64,000 bases of DNA from Akkermansia muciniphila (GCA_004557455.1 SFDX01000021.1:12882-76881), one strand, 5' to 3'; shown: positions 32,387 to 41,158, counted from the first letter of the stretch. Program-made: numbers and translations. The notes: generated by a model not told the origin, from the letters alone.

Positions 32387-32460
32387 TCGGCTCATTATTG
32401 GCTTGCAATCGGCTCAAAATAGGGCTATAATGAGCCGAAAATGAGAGAAAATTGAGCCGA
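32387..32460. promoter_or_regulatory. Operator array with four copies of TCGGCTCAWWAT upstream of the Fic gene
   Basis: Copies lie at 32387-32398 (TCGGCTCATTAT), 32409-32420 (TCGGCTCAAAAT), inverted at 32427-32438 (ATAATGAGCCGA) and inverted at 32451-32460 (ATTGAGCCGA). The first and third are exact inverted copies. The second fills the start of the promoter spacer and the third overlaps the -10, so bound protein should block RNA polymerase. The likely binder is the winged-helix domain of the Fic protein itself. Confidence 0.72.
32403..32431 (+). promoter_or_regulatory. Promoter of the Fic-family gene
   Basis: TTGCAA (32403-32408), 17 bp, consensus TATAAT (32426-32431), embedded in the operator repeats. 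Confidence 0.8.
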
Positions 32461-32473
32461 AAGGAGAAGTTCC

Positions 32474-33505
32474 ATGCTGAAAGACCGGATTTTTGAATTA
32501 TTTTGGAACCACGCCAGCCTCAGCAAGACAGAGATTATGGCAGCCCTCGCCGGGGAGGCAAGCGATGCTTCTGTCAAACGCACATTGCAACAACTGATAA
32601 AAGAGAAAAAACTGCTTATCAACGGAGCGGGACGCGCTACTCGCTACCGCTTATCTCCGCGAGGTCGCCTGCTTTCTACCATCGACACGGATACCTATTA
32701 CCTACGTGATATTGATGAGCGAAGCATTATCCGCACATTTAATTTTGAGTTACTGACCGACGTGCTTCCGGGCGCGATCTTGTTTAACGAAGAGGAGCAA
32801 GAGCACCTACAAGCCCTCCAGGCGGAGTTTCGATCCAACATCAGCCAACTTTCAGACGCAGCTAGGAACAAAGAAATGACCCGTCTCGGGATAGATTTGA
32901 GCTGGAAATCGTCTCAGATTGAGGGTAACACCTATACCCTGTTGGAAACCGAGAGATTGTTGTTGGAACAGCGCACCGCGGAGGGTAAAACCCGCGATGA
33001 AGCTACCATGCTGCTGAATCATAAGGCAGCCTTGGATTTCATTGTAGCAAAGCCCGATTATCTGCAACAGCTGAGCATAGCACACATCGAGGACATTCAC
33101 AGTATTCTCGTGCGTGATTTTCAGGTCGACAGAAACATACGCCACCGTCGCGTCGGTATCACCGGCACCAACTATCGACCGCTTGATAATGAATATCAAA
33201 TTCGTGAAGCCTTGGAAGTGGCATGCCATCTCGTGAATGAGACTTCCTGTGTTTTCACAAAGGCGTTGCTTGTGCTCGTCCTGTTGTCCTATATTCAGGC
33301 ATTCATGGATGGAAATAAACGTGTGGCAAGACTCACGGCCAACGCGATTTTAATTGCTCATGGTTACTGTCCGCTTTCCTTCCGCAGCGTCGAATCCATC
33401 GATTACAAGAAAGCCATGCTGATTTTTTATGAGCAAAATAACATCTCGCCTTTTAAGAAAATTTTCATGGAACAATTTGAATTCGCTGTAAAAACTTACT
33501 TCTGA
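32474..33505 (+). CDS. Fic-domain protein with N-terminal winged helix; catalytic His replaced
   Basis: A 343-aa protein. Residues 1-65 form a winged-helix DNA-binding domain (SLSKTEIMAALAGEASDASVKRTLQQL). A Fic_N-like helical region and the inhibitory motif SSQIEGN (Ser146 to Glu150, the S/T-xxx-E-G/N form) follow. The Fic core reads IQAFMDGNKR at about 274-283, where the family has H-P-F-x-D-G-N-G/K-R; the catalytic His is Gln275, so AMP transfer is doubtful. It may work mainly as a transcription repressor of its own gene, which carries matching operator repeats. A good Shine-Dalgarno (AAGGAG) precedes the ATG by 8 bp. Lower GC than the surroundings. Confidence 0.87.
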   Translation: MLKDRIFELFWNHASLSKTEIMAALAGEASDASVKRTLQQLIKEKKLLINGAGRATRYRLSPRGRLLSTIDTDTYYLRDIDERSIIRTFNFELLTDVLPGAILFNEEEQEHLQALQAEFRSNISQLSDAARNKEMTRLGIDLSWKSSQIEGNTYTLLETERLLLEQRTAEGKTRDEATMLLNHKAALDFIVAKPDYLQQLSIAHIEDIHSILVRDFQVDRNIRHRRVGITGTNYRPLDNEYQIREALEVACHLVNETSCVFTKALLVLVLLSYIQAFMDGNKRVARLTANAILIAHGYCPLSFRSVESIDYKKAMLIFYEQNNISPFKKIFMEQFEFAVKTYF

Positions 33506-33530
33506 GGCATCGGTTATCGACACCCCTGCT

Positions 33531-33557
33531 CCGCGGTGCGCCGCGGCGGCCGCTTTT
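33531..33557 (+). terminator. Possible terminator after the Fic gene
   Basis: CCGCGG-TGCG-CCGCGG can form a GC-rich hairpin, with TTTT a few bases later (33554-33557). The intervening CGGCCGC makes it non-canonical. Confidence 0.35.
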
Positions 33558-33608
33558 CTCGAATTTGCTAAACCGAGGAGGGGGAAAGGGATAGGACACA
33601 GATTGAGC

Positions 33609-33637
33609 TTGCGGGGAGGGGTGAGTGGGTGTATAAT
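33609..33637 (+). promoter_or_regulatory. ftsK promoter
   Basis: TTGCGG (33609-33614), 17 bp, TATAAT (33632-33637), 12 bp to the ATG at 33650. Confidence 0.72.
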
Positions 33638-33649
33638 ACGGGGCGAGAT

Positions 33650-36600
33650 ATGAGTTTTCTTACCCCGGAGAGCGGTGCCCCTGCGGCAGCCGCAGGAGAG
33701 CGGCCCGCATGGCAGATACGCCTGAAGGCGGTGGGGGTGGTTGTGCTTTGCTCCGTTGTTGTGGCGTGTCTGGCGACGTATCGCATGGAAGAGATGGGGT
33801 GGGCATTGTTGAACACGGGGGATGCGGTGAAGGCGTCCACCACGCCGTGCAGCAATGCGCTGGGGGTGCCGGGTCTGTATGCGGCGGGTATTTTGTTAGC
33901 TTTATTCGGTGCGGGTGCGTATTACCTCTGTGCCTTGGCGGCGGGGGTGGCGCTGGTGGTGCTGGTGCACCCTCGGGCTCGACTGACGGGGCAGATAACG
34001 GCGGCGGCGTGCATGCTGGTGTGTGCGCTTGCGGCGCTCTCCCTGCAACCCTGGGTGCTGCACGAGTGGGCCGCTGCGCGCGGCATGCTATCCGCCGGAG
34101 GCTGCCTGGGCTATTGGCTGGGCGACTGCCTGTGGGGTGCCATCCTCGGGCCGAAGGCTGCGCTGGTGCTGTTGATAGCGGGGCATGCCACCGCCATGAT
34201 TTACTACGCACGCCTGCGGGCCGGTGAATACGGACGGGGCGTGATGCGGCTGGCTCGGAATACCCGGGACGCCATCCGCGCGGCACGCGAGGCGAGGAAA
34301 GAGCGGGCCCGCCGCCCCTCCGATGCCTGGGGGGCCCCCTTCACCCCGCGCAGCGGCGCCCCGAATTTAGCCCCGGCCCTGCCGCAGGAGACCGCCCCTG
34401 CGCTCCCCTCCTCCGTGCTGCCGGACTACACGCCGCCCACGCCGCCGCGCATGTCCGAGCCGGAACCCGCCCCCGGGACACCCGATTCCCCTGCCGAGCA
34501 GGCGCCCCTGCCCACTCCCCTTCGCCGCAAAGCCGTCCGCCGGGATGACTCCGCGCGCTATGCCCCGCCGCCCCCAAAGCCGGAGGAAGAAGAAGCCCCC
34601 CGCCGCCCGGCGCCCGCGGAGGAACCCCGACGGCTGCAACCCCTGCCCCCCATGCCGAAGCCCGAGCCGCAGGCGCCGCCGCCGCAGGAGCGTATGCAGC
34701 GCCGGGATGAAGCCCCCCTGCGCGGTGCTTTTGCCACCCGGAACGACCGCAGCAACCTGCTCGGCCTGATGCCGCAGACAGAGGAAGAACTCCGCGACTT
34801 CCGCCCCGATGTACCGCCGGAGCTGTTGGACGACACACCGCCGCCCATCAACCCCGCCACCCTTGACGGCCTGCGCCGTGCACTGGGCCGCGACCTGCCG
34901 GAGGAGGAGGAAGAACCCCGCCCCCCGCAACCCACTCCCCCCATGACCCAGCCCGAACCGAGACCGACCCCGACCGCTCCCGCTGCCATCCGCCGCCCGG
35001 AGCCCCCGCCCGCAGCGCCCTACGAGGATGAGCGCGAGATGTATGATGACTACCCCCTGCCGCCCTACGAGCTGCTGGACTACCACCCCGTACCCATCGA
35101 GGTACAGGAGGCCTCCCGCGCCGAGATGCAGGAGAAACAGGCCGCCATTATGGACACCTTTGCCACCTTCCGCATGGCGGTGGAGGCCGGCGACATTACC
35201 TGCGGGCCGAGTTTCACGCGCTTCGAGTTTGTCCCGCCCCGGAATATACGCGTGAAGAGCTTCGAGCAGATGGGCAAGGACATCATGCTGGCCACGGGTG
35301 CCAAGTCCGTCAACATTCTGGCCCCCATCCCGGGGCTCAAGACCGTGGGTGTGGAGCTGGAGAACTCCGTCAAGACCCCCGTCTACCTGCGGGAGCTCCT
35401 CAAGTCCGCCGCTTTCGCCAACCCCAAACTGCGCATCCCCGTGGCCCTGGGCAAAGACGTGTACGGCAACCCCGTTATCGGCGACTTGGCGGAGATGCCG
35501 CACACCTTGGTGGCCGGTACCACGGGATCCGGTAAATCCGTGTGCATCAACAGCATGATTATCTCCATGCTATACAAATTCCGCCCGGATGAACTGCGCC
35601 TTATTTTGGTAGACCCGAAGGTGGTCGAGATGCAGCCGTACAAGAAGCTGCCGCACCTAGCCTGCCCCGTGGTGACCAACCCCGCGCGCGTGATCGGCGC
35701 CCTGCGCTGGGCCGTCAATGAGATGGAGCACCGCTACCGCCTCTTCAGCCGCTGCGGCGTCCGCAAGTTCGAGGACTTTAACAACCGAGAGAACGACGGC
35801 GAGCCGGAGGAGGAGGAAGATGTGCAGGATAACCCGAACTTCGATGTAGAAGCCTTTGCCTCCGAGATCGAACGCCAGGCGGAGGAAGAAATCCCCCTCG
35901 GCGAGGAGGAACAGGGCGAACTGGACTTTGAGGAGGAGGAGCGCATCCCCCTGCGCCTGCCCTACATCGTCATCATCATTGATGAGCTGGCCGACCTGAT
36001 GATGGCCGTTAAGGAAGACCTAGAGAACTACATCGCACGCCTGACGCAGAAAGCGCGCGCGGCGGGTATTCACCTGGTGGTAGCCACGCAAACACCGCGC
36101 TCGAACGTCGTGACGGGTATCATCAAGGCCAACATCCCGAGCCGCATTGCGCTGAAGGTATCCAGCAACATTGACAGCCGCGTGATTTTGGACACCAACG
36201 GCGCGGAAAATCTGCTCGGCAAGGGCGACTTCCTCTTTGTGCCGCCGGGCGGCATCACCAAGCTGACCCGCGCGCAGGGTGCCTGGGTGAGCGATGCAGA
36301 GATCTCGAGCATCGTGCACTTCTGCGCCTCGCACGCCAAGCAGCATTTTGAGCAGGGCGTAACGGCGGAGATGAACAATGCGGAGGGTGTGGGTCCCGTG
36401 GACACGGGCTCCCCGGACGGCGGACTGCTCGCGGGCTCCAAGGCCACAGCGGATGATGAGCTGTACACGCGCTGTGTGAACCTTGTGGTGACGGAGCGCA
36501 ACGCCAGCACCTCCCTGCTGCAGCGCCGCTTCAGCATCGGCTACAGCAAGGCCGCCCGCATTATGGATATGATGCAGGAGCGCGGCGTGATCTCCGCCCC

Positions 36601-36661
36601 GCTGGGCCCGACCAAGAAGCGCGAGATTCTGGTGGATGCGCCGGATACGCCGGAGGGCTGA
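33650..36661 (+). CDS. ftsK: DNA translocase FtsK/SpoIIIE
   Basis: A septal DNA pump that clears and resolves chromosome termini during division. The 1003-aa protein has an N-terminal domain with four or five membrane helices (about residues 20-200), a long Pro/Glu/Arg-rich disordered linker (about 215-470), and the RecA-like motor with Walker A GTTGSGKS (about 622-630) and Walker B IIIDELADLMM (about 772). A very acidic insertion (about 710-765, with EPEEEEDV and FEEEER) lies between the two. The C-terminal gamma domain (about 935-1000, QRRFSIGYSKAARIMDMM) should read polar DNA sequences. The start at 33650 is 12 bp after the -10; longer frames overlap the promoter. Confidence 0.95.
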   Translation: MSFLTPESGAPAAAAGERPAWQIRLKAVGVVVLCSVVVACLATYRMEEMGWALLNTGDAVKASTTPCSNALGVPGLYAAGILLALFGAGAYYLCALAAGVALVVLVHPRARLTGQITAAACMLVCALAALSLQPWVLHEWAAARGMLSAGGCLGYWLGDCLWGAILGPKAALVLLIAGHATAMIYYARLRAGEYGRGVMRLARNTRDAIRAAREARKERARRPSDAWGAPFTPRSGAPNLAPALPQETAPALPSSVLPDYTPPTPPRMSEPEPAPGTPDSPAEQAPLPTPLRRKAVRRDDSARYAPPPPKPEEEEAPRRPAPAEEPRRLQPLPPMPKPEPQAPPPQERMQRRDEAPLRGAFATRNDRSNLLGLMPQTEEELRDFRPDVPPELLDDTPPPINPATLDGLRRALGRDLPEEEEEPRPPQPTPPMTQPEPRPTPTAPAAIRRPEPPPAAPYEDEREMYDDYPLPPYELLDYHPVPIEVQEASRAEMQEKQAAIMDTFATFRMAVEAGDITCGPSFTRFEFVPPRNIRVKSFEQMGKDIMLATGAKSVNILAPIPGLKTVGVELENSVKTPVYLRELLKSAAFANPKLRIPVALGKDVYGNPVIGDLAEMPHTLVAGTTGSGKSVCINSMIISMLYKFRPDELRLILVDPKVVEMQPYKKLPHLACPVVTNPARVIGALRWAVNEMEHRYRLFSRCGVRKFEDFNNRENDGEPEEEEDVQDNPNFDVEAFASEIERQAEEEIPLGEEEQGELDFEEEERIPLRLPYIVIIIDELADLMMAVKEDLENYIARLTQKARAAGIHLVVATQTPRSNVVTGIIKANIPSRIALKVSSNIDSRVILDTNGAENLLGKGDFLFVPPGGITKLTRAQGAWVSDAEISSIVHFCASHAKQHFEQGVTAEMNNAEGVGPVDTGSPDGGLLAGSKATADDELYTRCVNLVVTERNASTSLLQRRFSIGYSKAARIMDMMQERGVISAPLGPTKKREILVDAPDTPEG

Positions 36662-36679
36662 CCCCCTGCCCCGCCGGCG

Positions 36680-37414
36680 TTACCAGAGCTGCGGCAGGTT
36701 ACAGCCGACGGCGCAGATACCCATGATGAGGTTGGCCACGGCGTGCATGATAATAACGGGCAGCAACGCGCGCGTACGCACGGTGACGGCGTAGGCAATG
36801 CTGCCATACAGGAAAGCCCCTGCGTAGTCCGCCGGGTTGTGCGCCAGCATGAAGGCCGCGGTGGTAACGGCATAGGCAAGCCAACTGCCGCGGCCGATGG
36901 GCACGGCCTGCGGGAAGTCCCGGTCGATGCACCAGCGCATCAGGAATCCGCGCCAGAACAGCTCCTCCACCAAGGGCACGATGAGCACGGCCCGCGCAAA
37001 GCGGAAGGCATACTGGGTAACAACCGCAGCGGGGGAATCCGGGAAGATACGCGCGGGCAGAAAGCCCCCCTCCGCCGGGATGAGCCCCGCCGCATACGGG
37101 ATGAGCCACAGCCCTATGCCCAGCACCCCCGCCGCAGCACCGAGCAGGCAGGGACGCAGCGCCCAAGCCAGGGCCATGCCGCGCCGCACGCGCCACAAAT
37201 AGGCCGCGCAGGCGAGCGTTTGCAGCGGGTAGACCAGCATCTCCGGCGCACGGCGCCACCAAGGCGCGGCCGGGTGATCCCACTGCAACAGAGCCTGCGC
37301 GGCAAAGAGCAGCAAATTGAACCCGAGGAAGAGCACCAGCGGGCAGACATACGTGCGGAACAGCAGCGCATCTCCCTCCGGCGGGTGCTCCCTACTCATG
37401 GGGGTAAGCGGCAT
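36680..37414 (-). CDS. CPBP-family intramembrane metalloprotease
   Basis: A 244-aa polytopic membrane protein with about seven helices. The CPBP (Rce1/Abi-like) glutamic protease motifs are visible: EELFWRGFL (the EExxxR motif, about residues 150-158), FMLAHNPADY with the second-motif His, and the C-terminal HAVANLIMG. Family members cut prenylated or membrane-embedded substrates; the bacterial targets are mostly unknown. Its ATG shares one base with the stop of the aminotransferase gene (TGATG), so it is translationally coupled to it. It converges on ftsK with an 18-bp gap. Confidence 0.83.
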   Translation of the reverse strand: MPLTPMSREHPPEGDALLFRTYVCPLVLFLGFNLLLFAAQALLQWDHPAAPWWRRAPEMLVYPLQTLACAAYLWRVRRGMALAWALRPCLLGAAAGVLGIGLWLIPYAAGLIPAEGGFLPARIFPDSPAAVVTQYAFRFARAVLIVPLVEELFWRGFLMRWCIDRDFPQAVPIGRGSWLAYAVTTAAFMLAHNPADYAGAFLYGSIAYAVTVRTRALLPVIIMHAVANLIMGICAVGCNLPQLW

Positions 37415-38586
37415 CAGGCTTTCAGCGAATCGCAGAAGCGGGCCATCTTATCGCAAGCCTGCTCCAGCAGCGAGAAGGCCGTGGCGTAGCAACAGCGCAG
37501 GTAGCCCTCCCCGCAGGGCCCGAAGGCCGTGCCCGGCACCGCCGCCACCTTGTGCTCCTTCAGCAGGCGCAGGGCAAACTCCTTGGAGCTGAGCCCGAAG
37601 CGGCGGATGGAGGGGAAGGTGTAGAACGCGCCGCCCGGCAGGTGGCAGTCCATCCCCATATCATTGAAACGCTTGACGATGTAATCGCGGCGAATGTGGT
37701 AGCTGTCCCGCATCTCGTGCATGGCACTCTGCCCGTTGCGCAGGGCCTCGATGCCCGCCTCCTGGGAGGTGATGGTGGGGCAGATCATGGTGTAGGAGTG
37801 GATCTTGCACATCATCTCGATGAGCTCCTTGGGCCCGCAGCAGTAGCCCAGGCGGAAACCGGTCATGGCAAAGGCCTTGGAGAAACCGTGCAGCAGCAGG
37901 GTGCGCTCCTTCATGCCGGGCAGAGAGGCGATGGAGGTGTGGCGCACGCCGTCGTAGCGCAGCTCGGAGTAGATTTCATCCGTCAACACAAAGATGTCAT
38001 GCTTCACACATATCTCCGCAATGCGGGTGAGCGTCTCCAAGGGCGCGATGGAACCCGTGGGGTTGGTTGGGAAGTTGAGCATGAGCACCTTGGTGCGCGG
38101 GGTGATGGCCGCCTCCAGCTTGTCCGGATTAAGGGCGAAGAGGTCCTCGATGCCGGTCTGCACGGGCACGGCCACGCCGTCCGCCATCTGCACGGTGGGG
38201 GCGTAGCTCACGTACACGGGCTCGTGGTAAATCACCTCGTCCCCGGGGTTCAGCAGGCAGCGCAGGGCCAAGTCGATGGCCTCGCTGACGCCGACGGTGG
38301 GGAGAATCTCGCAGGTGGGGTCATAGCCCACGCCGAAGAAGGAGCCCACATAGGCGGCGATGGCCTCGCGCAGGGAGAGCAGGCCGTAGTTGCTGGTGTA
38401 GGTGGTGTGCCCCTTCTCCAGCGAGAAGATGGCGGCCTCGCGAATGTTCCAAGGGGTCACGAAATCCGGCTCGCCGACACCCAGGGAGATGATGTCCTTG
38501 CTGCCGGCGCAGAGGTCGAAGAACTCGCGGATGCCGGAGCGCGGCATGTCCACGATCTTTCGAGAAAGGAAACGTTGCGTATCCAT
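37414..38586 (-). CDS. PLP-dependent class I/II aminotransferase
   Basis: A 390-aa fold-type I aminotransferase for an alpha-amino acid. Visible motifs are GVGEPDF, YTSNYGLLSLREAIAAY, NFPTNPTGSI, TDEIYSELRYD, the PLP-lysine segment HGFSKAFAMTGFRLGY (Lys at about 236) and the C-terminal substrate Arg in EGYLRCCYA. It resembles aspartate/aromatic aminotransferases of the archaeal-like I-gamma group; the exact amino acid cannot be told. The start at 38586 gives the conserved MDTQRFLS; upstream codons add an Arg-rich tail overlapping the Lrp gene. It sits 19 bp after the Lrp-type regulator, probably its regulator. Confidence 0.88.
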   Translation of the reverse strand: MDTQRFLSRKIVDMPRSGIREFFDLCAGSKDIISLGVGEPDFVTPWNIREAAIFSLEKGHTTYTSNYGLLSLREAIAAYVGSFFGVGYDPTCEILPTVGVSEAIDLALRCLLNPGDEVIYHEPVYVSYAPTVQMADGVAVPVQTGIEDLFALNPDKLEAAITPRTKVLMLNFPTNPTGSIAPLETLTRIAEICVKHDIFVLTDEIYSELRYDGVRHTSIASLPGMKERTLLLHGFSKAFAMTGFRLGYCCGPKELIEMMCKIHSYTMICPTITSQEAGIEALRNGQSAMHEMRDSYHIRRDYIVKRFNDMGMDCHLPGGAFYTFPSIRRFGLSSKEFALRLLKEHKVAAVPGTAFGPCGEGYLRCCYATAFSLLEQACDKMARFCDSLKA

Positions 38587-38605
38587 AATCGGGAGCGGGG
38601 CAAAA

Positions 38606-39082
38606 TCAGGGAGCGACGCTGATGCGCTCCGGCGCATCCTCCTCCTCAAAGCTCAGGCCGTTGTTCTTGTAGGTCTTGAGGCGGAACTGGGTGGAGGTGG
38701 AGAGCACGCCCTCCATGGTGGAGAGTTTCTCGCTGACAAAACGGGCCACCCCCATCAGGCTCTTGGCCTCCACCATGACGAGGAGGTCGAAGTTGCCGGA
38801 GATGAGGAAGCAGCTCTTCACCTCATCGAAACGGGCAATGCGCGAGGCCAGGCGGTTGAAGCCGCCGCCGCGCTCCGGGGTGCACCGTACCTCGATGAAG
38901 GCGGAAACAAAGTCATCGTCGTCGTTCACAATGGCCTGGTAGCCCACGATGCGGCCCTCCTTTTCCAAGGCTGCACGCTCGGCCGCAATATCAGAGGCGC
39001 TCACATTGAGACGGTCTGCGAGTTGCCGGTCGCTCAAGCGGGCATCCGCTGCCAACAATTTAAGAAGGGAGTCCCTCAACAT
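38606..39082 (-). CDS. Lrp/AsnC-family transcriptional regulator
   Basis: A 158-aa regulator with an N-terminal helix-turn-helix (DARLSDRQLADRLNVSASDI, about residues 13-32) and a C-terminal RAM domain for amino-acid sensing and oligomerisation (AFIEVRCTPERGGG through TSTQFRLKTYK). The HTH is more degenerate than in E. coli Lrp. It lies first in an operon with an aminotransferase and a membrane protease, suggesting amino-acid-responsive control of the operon. The ATG at 39082 is 10 bp after the -10 of a TTGACG-17-TACCAT promoter. Confidence 0.88.
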   Translation of the reverse strand: MLRDSLLKLLAADARLSDRQLADRLNVSASDIAAERAALEKEGRIVGYQAIVNDDDDFVSAFIEVRCTPERGGGFNRLASRIARFDEVKSCFLISGNFDLLVMVEAKSLMGVARFVSEKLSTMEGVLSTSTQFRLKTYKNNGLSFEEEDAPERISVAP

Positions 39083-39092
39083 AGTGCCGGTG

Positions 39093-39121
39093 ATGGTAGC
39101 ACACGCGGCGGGAGGCGTCAA
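39093..39121 (-). promoter_or_regulatory. Promoter of the lrp-aminotransferase-CPBP operon
   Basis: Minus strand: TTGACG (39121-39116), 17 bp, TACCAT (39098-39093) preceded by TGC. Confidence 0.75.
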
Positions 39122-39153
39122 GCACTATCCCCGCCAGCGGACGCGAAAAAATG

Positions 39154-39182
39154 TGGACAAAGCGGGTACGGAGGAGTAAAAT
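39154..39182 (+). promoter_or_regulatory. Promoter of the Sel1-queG pair
   Basis: TGGACA (39154-39159), 17 bp, TAAAAT (39177-39182), 7 bp to the ATG at 39190. Confidence 0.65.
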
Positions 39183-39189
39183 GGGGCCA

Positions 39190-40161
39190 ATGAAGTGGAT
39201 TTTGCCGATCATAGCCGGGCTGATGCTGCCGCTGAGCCCTGCGGCGCAGAAGGACAGCAGTGCCCCGCCCGAGGTACCGGACGAGGAAACAGCGGCCGTG
39301 CTGTACACGGCGGCCATTGTGACCCTGCACAACCCGAACGACGCGAAGATGGACGCCATCCCCGACATGCTGGAGGCCTGCATCCGCGCCGGCTACGCGC
39401 CCGCCTGCGAGACCCTGCTGAACATACGCGAAGGCTGGTTCCACGGGCTGCCGCAGCAGAAGGAGAAGGCCGCGGAGCTGGCCCTGCAACTGGCCCGGCA
39501 GGAGCAGAAGTGGCGCAACAAACCCGCCATGCACCGGGCTTGCCTGAGCGCCATGGCCCGCTATGCGCGCTACTGCGAGAGCGGGTTCGGCCGCCCGCGC
39601 AACCTGGAGGATGCCTACGCCTGGGTGAGCAAGGCGGCCGCGCTGGGCTACAGCCACGCGCAGGTGGAGCAGGCGCGCTACCTGATGCTGGGCGGCGGGG
39701 TGCAGCAGGACCCGGCGGCGGCCCTGAAGCTGCTGCAGGAGGTGTGCCTGCGCGATATGAAGGCCCCGCACCTCTTCAATTACATGGGCTGCCTATACCT
39801 GGCGGGCGCGGACGGCGGCGAGCCGGACTATGACATGGCGCTGCAATGCTTCCGCTACGGCGACCACTTCGGGGATGCCGATGCCGTGAATAACCTGGGC
39901 ATTATGTACGAGGACGGCATCGGAATGGAGGAGGATACGGAGCGCGCGCTGAAGTGCTACCGCCGCGCGGCCTCCCTGGGCAGCAAGGAGGCCTCCGCCA
40001 ACCTGATGCGCCTGACGGAGGAGGCCGCCCGGGGGCCGATGGGTACCCGCACGCAGCAACAGGTCATCAACGGCGCCGTCCGCGTCATCGAGACCCTGCC
40101 CATCACCCGGCAGCGCAAGGATATGCTGCTGCGGCACATCTCCAAACCCACAGAGGAATGA
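39190..40161 (+). CDS. Exported Sel1-like repeat protein
   Basis: A 323-aa protein with a signal peptide (MKWILPIIAGLMLPLSPA) and a helical repeat body. At least two Sel1-type repeats are recognisable: DAYAWVSKAAALGYSHAQ... GGGVQQDPAAALKLLQ, and DADAVNNLGIMYEDGIGMEEDTERALKCYRRAASLG. Such repeats mediate protein contacts, often in envelope or stress pathways; no partner is evident. The start at 39190 follows the -10 by 7 bp and gives a clean signal peptide, unlike the longer in-frame alternatives. Its stop overlaps the queG ATG (ATGA). Confidence 0.83.
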   Translation: MKWILPIIAGLMLPLSPAAQKDSSAPPEVPDEETAAVLYTAAIVTLHNPNDAKMDAIPDMLEACIRAGYAPACETLLNIREGWFHGLPQQKEKAAELALQLARQEQKWRNKPAMHRACLSAMARYARYCESGFGRPRNLEDAYAWVSKAAALGYSHAQVEQARYLMLGGGVQQDPAAALKLLQEVCLRDMKAPHLFNYMGCLYLAGADGGEPDYDMALQCFRYGDHFGDADAVNNLGIMYEDGIGMEEDTERALKCYRRAASLGSKEASANLMRLTEEAARGPMGTRTQQQVINGAVRVIETLPITRQRKDMLLRHISKPTEE

Positions 40162-41072
40162 GCCCCCTGCCCTCCCCCGATGCCGCTGCGGCTCTGCAGG
40201 CGCTACGCTACGCTGCCGCGCAGTTGGGCTTCTCCGCCGCCGGGGTGGCCCCGGCCGATGCCGACCAGGGCGACCGACTGCCCCGCTGGCTGGAGGAGGG
40301 CTGCCACGGGGATATGGAGTGGATGCTGCGCCACCTGCCCGCTCGCCTGAATCCGCAGCTCGTGCTGCCGGGGGTGCAGCGCGTGGTCATCCTTACCTAT
40401 GAATACGCGCGCGCGGACGCCCGCACTGCCCCGGGGGGGATAGCCCGCTACGCCCAGGGGGAGGATTATCACAAATTGTTGGCCCCCAAGCTGGCGGACT
40501 TGGATGAGACGCTGCAATGGTACGGCGGGCAGCAGCGCTGCTTTGCGGACTCCGGCCCCGTGAGTGAGCGCTTTTTCGCGGCGCGCGCGGGGCTAGGCTG
40601 GATAGGCCGCAACGGGCTGCTCATCCGCCCGCGCGGGGGCTCCTACTGCTTCCTGGCCTGCATCCTCACCACCCTGCCCCTGCCCGTCGGCGAACCCATG
40701 CGCCCGCACTGCGGCAAATGCCGGCGCTGTGAGCAGGCCTGCCCCGCAGGCGCCCTGCGGGAGGGCCGGTGCGATGCCCGCCGCTGCCTGGCCTACTGGA
40801 CCATCGAGGCCAAAAGCCCCATGCCGCCGGATATAGCCGCGGCCCTCGGGAACAATCTGTACGGCTGCGATGCCTGCCAGGCCGCCTGCCCCTGGAACCG
40901 GACCCCCGCCCCGCGCGTCGACCCGCACCTGCTCATGCCGGCCCCGCTGCGCACGGCGGATCTCTCCCACCCGGATGACGCCGCCTTCGCCGCCGCCTTT
41001 GCGGCCTCCCCCATCCGCCGCATCGGCCCCGCGCACCTGCGCGCCAATGCAGCGGCACTGCACCGGGAATAA
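40158..41072 (+). CDS. queG: Epoxyqueuosine reductase
   Basis: Reduces epoxyqueuosine in tRNA to queuosine, the last step of that modification, using cobalamin and two 4Fe-4S clusters. The 304-aa protein has the N-terminal cobalamin-domain sequence ending in FADSGPVSERFFAARAGLGWIGRNGLL, and two ferredoxin motifs CGKCRRCEQACP (about residues 192-203) and CDACQAACPWN (about 239-249). It is slightly shorter than E. coli QueG because the C-terminal HEAT-like part is reduced. Translation is coupled to the Sel1 gene by ATGA. It links functionally to gluQ at 20416, which glutamylates queuosine. Confidence 0.92.
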   Translation: MSPLPSPDAAAALQALRYAAAQLGFSAAGVAPADADQGDRLPRWLEEGCHGDMEWMLRHLPARLNPQLVLPGVQRVVILTYEYARADARTAPGGIARYAQGEDYHKLLAPKLADLDETLQWYGGQQRCFADSGPVSERFFAARAGLGWIGRNGLLIRPRGGSYCFLACILTTLPLPVGEPMRPHCGKCRRCEQACPAGALREGRCDARRCLAYWTIEAKSPMPPDIAAALGNNLYGCDACQAACPWNRTPAPRVDPHLLMPAPLRTADLSHPDDAAFAAAFAASPIRRIGPAHLRANAAALHRE

Positions 41073-41103
41073 GCACCTTTCTCTGTCATGACCCGCACGA
41101 AGC

Positions 41104-41132
41104 TTGACTTCCCGCCTCCGCTCGCATACAAT
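41104..41132 (+). promoter_or_regulatory. skp-lpxD promoter
   Basis: TTGACT (41104-41109), 17 bp, TACAAT (41127-41132). A leader of about 20 nt with an AAGGA site precedes the ATG at 41159. Confidence 0.78.
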
Positions 41133-41158
41133 GCAGGGCGTCAAAAGGACATCGTATT

